DNA from: Bradyrhizobiaceae bacterium
Lineage (GTDB): Bacteria > Pseudomonadota > Alphaproteobacteria > Rhizobiales > Xanthobacteraceae
Assembly (NCBI GenBank): GCA_016793685.1
Contig: JAEULX010000213.1
Span: 1 to 8,627, forward strand
Direction: 5' to 3'
Length of the DNA: 8,627 nucleotides
Shown: in pieces, positions 1 through 6,473 of the stretch
Numbering within the stretch: the first letter of the stretch is position 1
Layout of the letters: every line of letters starts with the position of its first letter
Position numbers and translations under genes: made by a program
The notes under the pieces: generated by a model
Databases searched by the model: none
The model's input: the letters and a program-made list of their open reading frames with translations, nothing else
What the model was told of the DNA's origin: nothing

Positions 1-372
1 ATGTTCACCGCGATCGATCCGGACCTTCCGGCGACGCTCTCGCCCAGGGTCATCAGCGACGTCATCCGCGGCTCGATCGGGTTCGACGGCGTGCTGATGA
101 GCGACGACGTGTCGATGGGCGCGCTGAGCGGCAGCATCGCCGAACGGACCCGGCAGGCGCTCGCGGCGGGTTGCGACATCGCCCTCCATTGCAACGGCAA
201 TCTGCACGAGATGGAGGAGGTCGCATCCGGGGCTGGCGAGCTGTCGGGCGAAGCTTTGCAACGCACCGAGCGGGCCCTGGCGGCGCGCCGGAAGGAGACC
301 GACGCAGTGGATATCGCCGAGGCGCGAATCACCTTTTCCCGTATGATGGGGGCGACGGCAGCCGCGGGGTGA
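1..372 (+). CDS. nagZ: Beta-N-acetylhexosaminidase NagZ, C-terminal part (5' truncated by window edge)
   Basis: This is the last 123 codons of a glycoside hydrolase family 3 enzyme. NagZ acts in the cytoplasm and removes N-acetylglucosamine from anhydro-muropeptides during peptidoglycan recycling. The fragment shows the family signature FDGVLMSDDVSMGAL at about residues 28-42; the first Asp of the SDD triplet (residue 35 here) corresponds to the catalytic nucleophile. Next comes an ALAAGCDIALHCNGN segment typical of the end of the barrel, then a charged helical tail. NagZ proteins are usually about 340 residues, so the ATG at position 1 is almost certainly internal and the true start lies upstream of the window. 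The TGA at 370-372 is followed 7 nt later by scpA, and the last bases (GGGGTGA) can serve as the scpA ribosome binding site. That suggests co-transcription and coupling. The family call is firm; the substrate is inferred from family. Confidence 0.93.
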   Translation: MFTAIDPDLPATLSPRVISDVIRGSIGFDGVLMSDDVSMGALSGSIAERTRQALAAGCDIALHCNGNLHEMEEVASGAGELSGEALQRTERALAARRKETDAVDIAEARITFSRMMGATAAAG

Positions 373-379
373 TTCTGAC

Positions 380-1204
380 ATGTCCGGCGATACGGGCCAG
401 TTTATGGACGAAGCAGTCGAACTGGCCGCGGACGAGCCGGCGCTGATCGTCGATGTCGAAGGCTTCGAGGGGCCGCTGGACCTTTTGCTGACGCTCGCCC
501 GCCAGCAGAAGGTCGATCTGACCCGCATCTCGATCCTCGCGCTGGCCGACCAGTATCTCGCTTTCATCGAGGCCGCGCGGAAGTTGCGGCTCGAACTCGC
601 CGCCGACTACCTCGTGATGGCGGCGTGGCTCGCGTTCCTCAAATCGCGCCTGCTGATCCCGGAGGCAGCCGAGGCCGATGGGGCGAGCGCAGCCGACATG
701 GCGACGGCGCTCGCGATGCGCCTCAAGCGCCTCGAGGCGATCCGCGCGGCGGCGGGCAGGCTGATGGAGCGGCCGCAACTCTTTCGCGACGTTTTCCCGC
801 GCGGCGATCCGGAAGAGATCGCCGAGATCAAGCGGCCCGAATGGTCGGCGACCCTCTACGATCTTCTGTCGGCCTACGCCACCGAGCGGCAGCGTCACGC
901 GCTCTCGCATGTGCGCGTCGCCAAGCGATCGGTCTGGTCGCTGGCGGAGGCGCGGTCCGTCCTCACCCGGCTGATCGGCACCGCCACCGATTGGACCGAA
1001 CTCGACGCTTTCCTGCTGACCTATGCAGTCGAGCCGTCGATGCGGCCGACGGTGTTCGCTTCGAGCCTGGTCGCAACGCTCGAACTCGTGCTCGAGGGCG
1101 TGCTGGACGTTCATCAGCCCGCCCCGTTTGCGCCAATTCATGTCCGTAAGCGATCGCTTGGCGCGTCCCCCACCGGCGAAGCGCCGGATGCCGGACACCA
1201 TTGA
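380..1204 (+). CDS. scpA: Segregation and condensation protein A (ScpA, kleisin)
   Basis: A 274-residue kleisin that bridges SMC head domains and binds a ScpB dimer, forming the SMC-ScpAB complex that compacts and helps segregate the chromosome. After a roughly 25-residue acidic leader comes the hallmark FEGPLDLLLTLARQQKVDL (from residue 29), then the N-terminal helical part that contacts the SMC neck, including the LAADYLVMAAWLAFLKSRLL segment. The C-terminal winged-helix part ends near FAPIHVRKR, about 15 residues before the stop; this short tail looks lineage-specific. The ATG at 380 lies 7 nt after the GGGGTGA overlapping the nagZ stop, which supports this start. An internal ATG at 404 is in frame but has no better ribosome binding site. 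scpB follows after 27 nt. The nagZ-scpA-scpB order is common in alphaproteobacteria (recalled, not searched). Confidence 0.96.
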   Translation: MSGDTGQFMDEAVELAADEPALIVDVEGFEGPLDLLLTLARQQKVDLTRISILALADQYLAFIEAARKLRLELAADYLVMAAWLAFLKSRLLIPEAAEADGASAADMATALAMRLKRLEAIRAAAGRLMERPQLFRDVFPRGDPEEIAEIKRPEWSATLYDLLSAYATERQRHALSHVRVAKRSVWSLAEARSVLTRLIGTATDWTELDAFLLTYAVEPSMRPTVFASSLVATLELVLEGVLDVHQPAPFAPIHVRKRSLGASPTGEAPDAGHH

Positions 1205-1231
1205 CGATCGGTTGGAGTAAAGGATCTCGAC

Positions 1232-1993
1232 ATGAGCCAGGGATGGCAGAATACGGCATGCGATCTTTCCGAGCACGCGACCGCTGCGTCCCCCGACGCC
1301 TCGCAAGGCGCCGAGGCTCCCGCGGCCGAGCAGCGGCCGGAAGAGTTGCGGCTCATCGAAGCGCTGCTGTTCGCCGCCAAGGAGCCGCTCGACGAAAAGA
1401 CGCTGGGGAAGCGTCTGCCACCGGGTACGGACGTACGGGCGAGCCTGAAGCGTCTCGCGCTCGAATACGCCCCGCGCGGGGTCAATCTCGTTCAGATCGG
1501 CAATACCTGGGCGTTCCGCACCGCCAACGATCTCGCCTGGCTGCTCACCCAGGAGGCGGTCGAGCCGAAGAAGCTCTCGCGCGCGGCGATCGAGACGCTG
1601 GCCATCATCGCCTACCATCAGCCGGTGACGCGCGCCGAGATCGAAGAGATTCGCGGCGTTGCGGCGGCCAAGGGCACGCTCGACGTTCTGCTCGAAACCG
1701 GGTGGATCAGGCCGCGCGGACGGCGCAAGGCGCCCGGACGGCCGCTCACCTTCGGCACGACCGAAGGATTTCTGTCGCATTTCGGTCTGGAACGGCTCAC
1801 CGACTTGCCGGGCCTTGACGAGTTGAAGGGGGCAGGGCTGTTCGACGGGCACCTTCCGGAGAATTTCCGCGTCCCCGCGCCGTCGGACGATCCGGCGCTC
1901 AACGACGACGAAGAGCCGCTCGAGCCGGCCGATCTGGATCTTGGACTTGCGCCGCGTCTCGACCTTACCTCCGACGCGGGGACCTGCGAGTAG
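1232..1993 (+). CDS. scpB: Segregation and condensation protein B (ScpB)
   Basis: A 253-residue partner of ScpA in the SMC condensin complex. ScpB dimers bind the middle of the kleisin and regulate SMC activity. The first 35 or so residues are low-complexity Ala/Glu/Gln-rich. The first winged helix opens with LRLIEALLFAAKEPLDEKTL (from about residue 39). The second contains the family signature AAIETLAIIAYHQPVTRAEI (about residues 110-130), followed by a GTLDVLLETGWI stretch. A typical ending FLSHFGLERLTDLPGLDEL precedes an acidic tail. The ATG at 1232 has AAGGA 7 nt upstream, which supports this start over an overlapping frame that shows no ScpB features. The gene ends at TAG 1991-1993, 145 nt before tatA, so tatA may have its own promoter or be read through from here. 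Confidence 0.95.
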   Translation: MSQGWQNTACDLSEHATAASPDASQGAEAPAAEQRPEELRLIEALLFAAKEPLDEKTLGKRLPPGTDVRASLKRLALEYAPRGVNLVQIGNTWAFRTANDLAWLLTQEAVEPKKLSRAAIETLAIIAYHQPVTRAEIEEIRGVAAAKGTLDVLLETGWIRPRGRRKAPGRPLTFGTTEGFLSHFGLERLTDLPGLDELKGAGLFDGHLPENFRVPAPSDDPALNDDEEPLEPADLDLGLAPRLDLTSDAGTCE

Positions 1994-2124
1994 GGATTGC
2001 ACGCCGCGGGGGCAGCATCGCAGCGCGCGGAAAACGGCGGGCCCGTCCTCCTTGTATTTGCAGCCGCCGACGCCTAGCTTGTGGGCAAAACCGAAGGCGT
2101 GGCCATGATGCGGCCCCTCGGTCC

Positions 2125-2130
2125 GGAGGA
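2125..2130 (+). promoter_or_regulatory. Ribosome binding site of tatA
   Basis: GGAGGA lies 8 nt before the ATG at 2139. This is the strongest Shine-Dalgarno match noticed in the window. It decides the tatA start in favour of 2139 over the in-frame ATG at 2148, which would lie 17 nt from the site. A strong site fits the need for TatA in large excess over TatB and TatC, although that link is inference. Confidence 0.75.
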
Positions 2131-2138
2131 AAAAACCG

Positions 2139-2378
2139 ATGGGTTCCATGAGTATCTGGCACTGGATCATCGTCATCGGCGTCGTCTTGCTGCTGTTTGG
2201 ACGCGGCAAGATTTCCGAGATGATGGGAGACGTGGCCCAGGGCATCAAGGCGTTCAAGAAGGGGATGAGCGAGGACGACGAGGCGAAAGCCGAGCCGGTC
2301 AAGCCGGAGCCCGTCAGGACGATCGATCATCAGTCGACCCAGGCAGTCGGGCAAACCGAGAAGAGCAAGACCGGCTAG
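2139..2378 (+). CDS. tatA: Sec-independent protein translocase subunit TatA
   Basis: A 79-residue inner-membrane protein that oligomerises to form the conduit of the twin-arginine translocase, which exports folded proteins carrying an RR signal peptide. Its layout is canonical: a short N-terminus MGSMSIWHW, one transmembrane helix (about residues 6-20), the FG hinge (Phe20-Gly21), and an amphipathic helix from about residue 24 containing GIKAFKKGM. A short charged tail of Glu, Lys and Pro follows. The N-terminus resembles rhizobial TatA proteins as I recall them (MGSxSIWHW). The AT-rich, polar 3' end is normal for the tail. tatB follows 76 nt downstream and tatC after that, so the three subunits form one tat cluster. 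Confidence 0.96.
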   Translation: MGSMSIWHWIIVIGVVLLLFGRGKISEMMGDVAQGIKAFKKGMSEDDEAKAEPVKPEPVRTIDHQSTQAVGQTEKSKTG

Positions 2379-2454
2379 GCGGGCCAGAGCCAAGCGCTCG
2401 ACCTTTGCATTCAGGGCGGTCCGGCGGACGGGATCCGGGCGCTCGGGAGTTCGT

Positions 2455-2916
2455 ATGTTCGATATCGGGTGGAGCGAGCTTGTTCTCATCGGCGTGGTCG
2501 CGCTGATCGTGATCGGGCCGAAGGAACTGCCCGCGGTGCTGCGAGCGGTCGGACAGTGGACCGCGAAGATCCGCCGCATGGCGGCGGAATTCCAAGGCCA
2601 GTTTCAGGACGCTCTGCGCGAGGCGGAACTCGCCGACCTGAAGAAACAGGTGGACGAGATCAACGACAGCGCGCGCAGCATCGGCCGCTTCGATCCTTTG
2701 GCGCACGATGCGGGCAAGGCGCAGAGCTCCCCTTCGATTGAGCCCGCCAAAGCGGCCGGCTCATCGCATTCGGCGGCGAACGGCGCCGAGGCTTCGCCGG
2801 AGCCTCCCGCGCCACCGGCGCTTGACGCGCCCCGGACGATCGCTCCGCCGCCGGACGTTCCGAATGCGCCGCCATCCGCTGCGAGCGAGAACGAGAGCGG
2901 GAAGCGGCCGGCATGA
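2455..2916 (+). CDS. tatB: Sec-independent protein translocase subunit TatB
   Basis: A 153-residue membrane protein that forms the substrate-receptor complex with TatC and passes twin-arginine precursors to TatA. The N-terminus MFDIGWSELVLIGVVALIVI carries the TatB-type Glu8 in the single transmembrane helix (about residues 6-21), followed by the GPKELP hinge that distinguishes TatB from TatA. An amphipathic and coiled region runs to about residue 80. The last 60 or so residues are Ala/Pro/Ser-rich and probably disordered. The ATG at 2455 has GGGAG at 2445-2449, 5 nt upstream. The stop overlaps the tatC start in an ATGA (2913-2916), so translation of the two receptor subunits is probably coupled. 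Confidence 0.96.
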   Translation: MFDIGWSELVLIGVVALIVIGPKELPAVLRAVGQWTAKIRRMAAEFQGQFQDALREAELADLKKQVDEINDSARSIGRFDPLAHDAGKAQSSPSIEPAKAAGSSHSAANGAEASPEPPAPPALDAPRTIAPPPDVPNAPPSAASENESGKRPA

Positions 2917-3716
2917 CGCACGACGACATCGAGTCGACCAAAGCGCCGCTGATGGATCATTTGATCGAGTTGCGCGCGCGGCTCATCAAATCGCTGATCG
3001 CCTTCGCGCTGACCTTCATCGTGTGCTTCTTCTTCGCCAAGCAGATCTACAACATCCTGGTCTGGCCGTTCGTGTGGGTCGCGGGTCCCGAAAACTCGAA
3101 ATTCATCTACACCGCCCTGCTCGAATATTTCGTCACGCAACTCAAGCTCGCGATGTTCGGCGCGGCTTTTCTCGCCTTCCCGGTCATCGCCTCGCAAGTC
3201 TATATGTTCGTCGCTCCCGGGCTCTACCGCCACGAGCGGCAGGCGTTTCTTCCCTATCTCGTCGCCACGCCGGTATTCTTCCTGCTCGGTTCGCTCGTCG
3301 TCTATTTCATGGTGATGCCGATGCTGGTGCGCTTCTCGCTCGGCATGCAGCAGCTCGGCGGGCAGGGAAGCGCGGAGATCCTGCTGCTGCCGAAGGTCGG
3401 CGAGTATCTGTCGCTGATGATGAGTCTGATGCTGGCGTTCGGGGTCGCCTTCCAGCTCCCGGTCATTCTCACACTGCTCGGCCGCGTCGGCATCATCACG
3501 TCGCAGCAGCTCAAGGAGAAGCGGCGGTATTTCATCGTCGGCGCCTTCATCATCGCCGCCGTGCTGACCCCGCCCGACGTGCTCAGCCAATTATCGCTTG
3601 CGGTGCCCTTGCTCGGCCTCTACGAAGCATCGATCTTCGCGGTGCGGATAGTGGAGAAAAAGGCGCAGGCCGCGAGCAGCGGCATGGCCGATCCCGCTTC
3701 GAAGCCTGCCGAGTGA
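2913..3716 (+). CDS. tatC: Sec-independent protein translocase subunit TatC
   Basis: A 267-residue polytopic inner-membrane protein that recognises the twin-arginine motif of Tat substrates. The cytoplasmic N-terminus contains the conserved HLIELRARL (Glu19), equivalent to the HLxELR receptor site. The first cytoplasmic loop carries FVAPGLYRHERQAFLPYL (from residue 99, with Glu108), the second conserved part of the signal-peptide pocket. Six hydrophobic segments are visible, the first at about residues 27-42 and the last ending near residue 245. The C-terminus is short, charged and cytoplasmic. The start overlaps the tatB stop by 4 nt. After the TGA at 3714-3716 there is no obvious T-tailed hairpin, so I cannot say where the tat transcript ends. 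Confidence 0.97.
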   Translation: MTHDDIESTKAPLMDHLIELRARLIKSLIAFALTFIVCFFFAKQIYNILVWPFVWVAGPENSKFIYTALLEYFVTQLKLAMFGAAFLAFPVIASQVYMFVAPGLYRHERQAFLPYLVATPVFFLLGSLVVYFMVMPMLVRFSLGMQQLGGQGSAEILLLPKVGEYLSLMMSLMLAFGVAFQLPVILTLLGRVGIITSQQLKEKRRYFIVGAFIIAAVLTPPDVLSQLSLAVPLLGLYEASIFAVRIVEKKAQAASSGMADPASKPAE

Positions 3717-3770
3717 TGGTCCCGACCCTCATGGCTCGGCGACGCCACGACGACGCGCCAGTCCCTGTAG

Positions 3771-3779
3771 TGCTATAAC
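3771..3779 (+). promoter_or_regulatory. Possible extended -10 promoter element for serS
   Basis: The 105-nt gap between tatC and serS contains TGCTATAAC, which fits an extended -10 (TGn followed by TATAAC) 43 nt upstream of the serS ATG. No convincing -35 hexamer lies 16-18 nt upstream; that stretch is GC-rich (around CGACGC). Extended -10 elements can act without a good -35, so this is plausible but unproven. No strong ribosome binding site precedes the serS ATG. Confidence 0.35.
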
Positions 3780-3821
3780 TCCTGCGAAAACCCGTCCCGA
3801 TTATTCTCCGAGCGCATCGCA

Positions 3822-5261
3822 ATGTACGACCCAAAGTGGATTCGTGAGAACTCTGCCGCCTTCGACCACGGGCTCGCCCGGCGCGGGCTCGAGCCGCTGG
3901 CGCGCGAACTGCTCACCATCGATGAGCGCCGGCGCGCGGCGATCGCGCAGCTCGAAGCGGCGCAGGCGCGCCGCAATGCGGCGTCCAAGGAGATCGGGGA
4001 GGCGATGCGGCGTGGCGACAAGGCCGCCGCCGAAGCGATCAAGAACGAGGTCGCCGCGCTGAAGGAATCGATGCCGGCGCTCGAAGCGGCGGAAAAGGAC
4101 GTGTCCGGCGAGTTGGAAACGGCGCTGGCGCAGGTCCCGAACCTGCCGCTCGACGATGTGCCGGACGGGATCGATTCCGACGGCAATATCGAGCATCATC
4201 AGTTCGGAGCAAAGCGCGACTACGCCTTCGCCCCCAGGCAGCATTTCGATCTCGGCGAAGCGCTCGGCCAGATGGATTTCGAGGCGGCGGCGAAGCTGTC
4301 GGGGTCGCGCTTCGTGGTGTTGAAGGGCAGGCTCGCCCGGCTCGAACGCGCGCTTGCCCAGTTCATGCTCGATCTGCACACGCAGGAACACGGCTACCTC
4401 GAAGTCAACCCGCCGATCCTGGTGCGCGACGAGGTCATGTTCGGCACCGCGCAGCTGCCGAAATTCAAGGACGATCAGTTCTCCGCCTACAAGGAGATGA
4501 TGATCGCGGAACGCGAAAACCGCGCCGTGGCGCGCCTGCTCAAGGATCTCACGGAGCGGGATGCGGCGAAGCCATGGGTCGAGCATAAGGTCGACCTGTC
4601 CGCCGGAATCGCCGGCCTGCTGGCCGAGAGCAGTTCGGAACGGCGGGACGATCGCTTCTGGCTCATCCCGACCGCGGAAGTGCCGCTCACCAATCTGGCG
4701 CGTGATTCGATCGTCGAAGAAGACGCGCTGCCGATGCGGCTGACCGCCTGCACGCCGTGCTTCCGCGCCGAGGCGGGCGCCGCCGGCAAGGACACGCGCG
4801 GCATGTTGCGGCAACATCAATTCACCAAGGTCGAACTGGTGTCGATCACGACTCCCGAGCAGAGCAGAAACGAGCACGAGCGCATGCTGAGCTGCGCCGA
4901 GGAGGTGCTGCGCCGGCTCGACCTGCACTACCGGGTCGTCACGCTGTGCACCGGCGACATGGGATTCGCGTCGCAGAAGACCTACGATATCGAGGCGTGG
5001 CTGCCGGGGCAGGGGCTTTATCGCGAGATATCGTCCTGCTCGGTGTGCGGAGATTTCCAGGCCCGGCGCATGGCTGCGCGATACCGCACCAAGGAGGGAC
5101 GGCAGGTCCGCCACGTCCACACGCTCAACGGGTCGGGCATCGCCGTCGGCCGCGCTCTCATTGCGGTGTTGGAGACATACCAACAGGCTGATGGGACGAT
5201 CGCGGTGCCTGACGTGCTGCAGTCATATATGGGCGGCATGAAGACGATCGAACGACTCTAA
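3822..5261 (+). CDS. serS: Seryl-tRNA synthetase (with a long internal insert)
   Basis: A 479-residue class II synthetase that charges tRNA-Ser (and tRNA-Sec where present) with serine in the cytoplasm. The N-terminal part to about residue 105 is the long antiparallel coiled-coil arm that binds the tRNA variable arm. The catalytic core shows the serine-binding PTAEVPLTN (residues 283-291), motif 2 from FRAEAGAAG to RQHQFTKVE (314-338), and motif 3 NGSGIAVGRAL (436-446). Bacterial SerRS is usually about 425-430 residues. The excess is explained by a charged, helix-prone insert at about residues 221-277, between MFGTAQLPKFKDDQF and WLIPTAE. The reading frame and all catalytic motifs stay intact, so it should be active. 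The start at 3822 gives the typical opening MYDPKWIREN, which outweighs the weak ribosome binding site. It stands apart from tatC and surE by gaps of over 100 nt. Confidence 0.97.
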   Translation: MYDPKWIRENSAAFDHGLARRGLEPLARELLTIDERRRAAIAQLEAAQARRNAASKEIGEAMRRGDKAAAEAIKNEVAALKESMPALEAAEKDVSGELETALAQVPNLPLDDVPDGIDSDGNIEHHQFGAKRDYAFAPRQHFDLGEALGQMDFEAAAKLSGSRFVVLKGRLARLERALAQFMLDLHTQEHGYLEVNPPILVRDEVMFGTAQLPKFKDDQFSAYKEMMIAERENRAVARLLKDLTERDAAKPWVEHKVDLSAGIAGLLAESSSERRDDRFWLIPTAEVPLTNLARDSIVEEDALPMRLTACTPCFRAEAGAAGKDTRGMLRQHQFTKVELVSITTPEQSRNEHERMLSCAEEVLRRLDLHYRVVTLCTGDMGFASQKTYDIEAWLPGQGLYREISSCSVCGDFQARRMAARYRTKEGRQVRHVHTLNGSGIAVGRALIAVLETYQQADGTIAVPDVLQSYMGGMKTIERL

Positions 5262-5275
5262 CGAAGATGGCGGCG

Positions 5276-5287
5276 GCTCCCGGGAGC
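5276..5287. repeat. 12-bp perfect palindrome just after serS
   Basis: GCTCCCGGGAGC is a perfect palindrome starting 14 nt after the serS stop. As RNA it could form only a short GCTC/GAGC stem with a CCGG loop, and no T-run follows, so it is a poor intrinsic terminator. It could be a protein-binding site or chance in GC-rich DNA. Confidence 0.3.
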
Positions 5288-5325
5288 GTCTGGCGTTCTG
5301 TCTCGGGGGTGGAATTCTGATCGGC

Positions 5326-5351
5326 GGAACACACGGACCTTTCTGTGTTCC
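5326..5351. repeat. Inverted repeat (8-bp arms) upstream of surE
   Basis: GGAACACA (5326-5333) and TGTGTTCC (5344-5351) are perfect inverted arms around a 10-nt loop, 29 nt before the surE ATG. The likely surE ribosome binding site AGAGGTGA (5361-5368) sits just downstream. No T-run follows the hairpin, so a leader structure or operator is more likely than a terminator. Confidence 0.5.
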
Positions 5352-5380
5352 CCGCGCAAAAGAGGTGAAGACAACCGGGA

Positions 5381-6145
5381 ATGCGAATTCTCGTCACCAA
5401 TGATGACGGCATTCATGCCCCCGGGCTGGAGGTGGCGGCCGAGATCGCGCGGGCGTTGTCCGACGACGTCTGGGTCATCGCACCCGAGCTCGACCAATCC
5501 GGCGTCGCGCACTCGCTCTCGCTGAACGATCCGCTGCGGATGCGCGAAGTGAGCGAGCGGCGGTTCGCCATCAAGGGGACGCCGACCGACTGCGTGATCA
5601 TGGGGGTGCGTCACATCCTCAACGGCAGGGCGCCGAATCTCGTCTTGTCCGGGGTCAACCGCGGATCGAACACCGGCGAAGACGTGACCTATTCGGGGAC
5701 GATCGCCGGCGCCATGGAAGGAACGATCCTGGGGATTCCTTCGGTGGCGTTGTCGCAGGCCTACAGCCACGACACGCGCCTGCGCCCGCATTGGCAGACG
5801 GCGCTGCATTTTGCGCCCGACCTGATCCGCAAGGTGCTCGGTGCGGGCATGCCGCGCGACGTGCTGGTCAACATCAATTTCCCCGACTGCACGCCGGAAG
5901 AGGTGAGGGGCGTCGCCGTCAGCAGCCAAGGCAAGCGGGATCAGGAATGGATCAGAATCGAGCCGCGCCATGATGGCCGGGGGATTCCCTATTTCTGGAT
6001 CGCTTTCACGCGCGGCGAGCAGGCGACTGCAAGCCACGGCACCGATCTCTCCGCGCTTGCCGACAAGCGCATCGCCGTGACGCCGTTGCGGCTCGATCTG
6101 ACCGACGAACCGTTCATGACGCGGCTCGCCCAAGTGTTCGAGTGA
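5381..6145 (+). CDS. surE: 5'/3'-nucleotidase SurE (survival protein E)
   Basis: A 254-residue metal-dependent phosphatase that dephosphorylates nucleoside 5'- and 3'-monophosphates and is linked to stationary-phase survival. The N-terminus MRILVTNDDG carries the metal-binding Asp8-Asp9. Ser40 in APELDQSGVAHSLS and Asn93 in LSGVNRGSNTGEDVTYSGT match the remaining metal or phosphate ligands of the family. The length is normal (about 250). The start is fixed by the NDDG motif, which lies at the extreme N-terminus in all SurE proteins. The best ribosome binding site, AGAGGTGA at 5361-5368, lies 12 nt away, slightly long. surE and pcm are often adjacent in proteobacteria; here they are separated by repeats and a minus-strand regulator. 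Immediately downstream, 12 nt after the TGA, begins the first of two palindromic repeats. Confidence 0.96.
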   Translation: MRILVTNDDGIHAPGLEVAAEIARALSDDVWVIAPELDQSGVAHSLSLNDPLRMREVSERRFAIKGTPTDCVIMGVRHILNGRAPNLVLSGVNRGSNTGEDVTYSGTIAGAMEGTILGIPSVALSQAYSHDTRLRPHWQTALHFAPDLIRKVLGAGMPRDVLVNINFPDCTPEEVRGVAVSSQGKRDQEWIRIEPRHDGRGIPYFWIAFTRGEQATASHGTDLSALADKRIAVTPLRLDLTDEPFMTRLAQVFE

Positions 6146-6157
6146 ACGTGCCTCAGA

Positions 6158-6252
6158 GCATTTTCCTTTCCGGCGAAGCATGCTCGCGGACTTGATCCGG
6201 GGTGGGAACCGGTTCGCCGCGGAAAATGCGACCGCTCGAGGAAAGCGGAGCG
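6158..6252. repeat. Palindromic intergenic repeat, copy 1 of 2
   Basis: This copy opens with GCATTTTCC (6158-6166), matched by GGAAAATGC (6221-6229). Inside lie CGGCGAA (6171-6177) and TTCGCCG (6213-6219), also complementary, so the unit can fold into a long hairpin. The centre contains GACTTGATCCGGGGTGGGAA followed by CCGG. A non-palindromic tail (GACCGCTCGAGGAAAGCGGA at 6230-6249) completes the unit. Length and style match short palindromic repeats found between genes in bradyrhizobial genomes; I recall that family type but cannot name an exact member. It has no coding potential. Confidence 0.8.
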
Positions 6253-6344
6253 GCATTTTCCGGCGACGCATGCCCTCGGACTTGATCCGGGGGTGGGAAC
6301 CGGTTCGCCGCAGACAATGCGACCACTCGACGAAGCTAGCGGAG
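6253..6344. repeat. Palindromic intergenic repeat, copy 2 of 2
   Basis: A direct second copy with a 95-nt period: it again starts GCATTTTCC and shares CGGACTTGATCCGGGG, TGGGAACCGGTTCGCCG and the tail of the type GCGACC-CTCGA-GAAG-AGCGGAGC. It lacks the TTT after GCATTTTCC and ends its palindrome in GACAATGC instead of GAAAATGC, so its outer stem is weakened. The differences show that the copies are not a recent exact duplication. A short AGAGCAT at 6396-6402, resembling the edge of copy 1, may be a remnant of another unit. Confidence 0.78.
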
Positions 6345-6416
6345 CGAATTCCGATTCCATTGCGACGGAAGTCGCCCGAGCCCGCCGGCCAGCCAGAGCA
6401 TCGTGCGAAAACACAA

Positions 6417-6438
6417 TGCCCGGCGCAGAGGCCGGGCA
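6417..6438 (-). terminator. Intrinsic terminator of the response regulator gene
   Basis: TGCCCGGC (6417-6424) and GCCGGGCA (6431-6438) form a perfect 8-bp GC-rich stem with a 6-nt loop. Read on the minus strand, the stem is followed by the T-rich TTGTGTTTT. It lies 35 nt after the response regulator stop codon, in the right place and orientation to end that transcript. On the plus strand the following bases are only weakly T-rich, so it may also slow surE transcripts. Confidence 0.75.
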
Positions 6439-6473
6439 CGTGTCTTGTTCCGTCGACGGAGCCGCTCGGTGAC

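Noticed and set aside
329..2302. 657-codon minus-strand open frame opposite scpA, scpB and tatA
   Set aside because: It is a long antisense shadow caused by high GC and codon bias. It is Arg-rich, has no recognisable domain, and lies opposite three well-supported genes.
3801..5183. 460-codon minus-strand open frame opposite serS
   Set aside because: Antisense of a firmly identified synthetase; the composition is rich in Arg, His and Gln with no motif or ribosome binding site.
5326..5349. GGAAC followed by TGTT, resembling an EcfG-type stress promoter before surE
   Set aside because: The spacer is 15 nt with TGTT or 16 nt with GTTC, so it misses the expected GGAAC-N16/17-CGTT. The match is explained by the inverted repeat.
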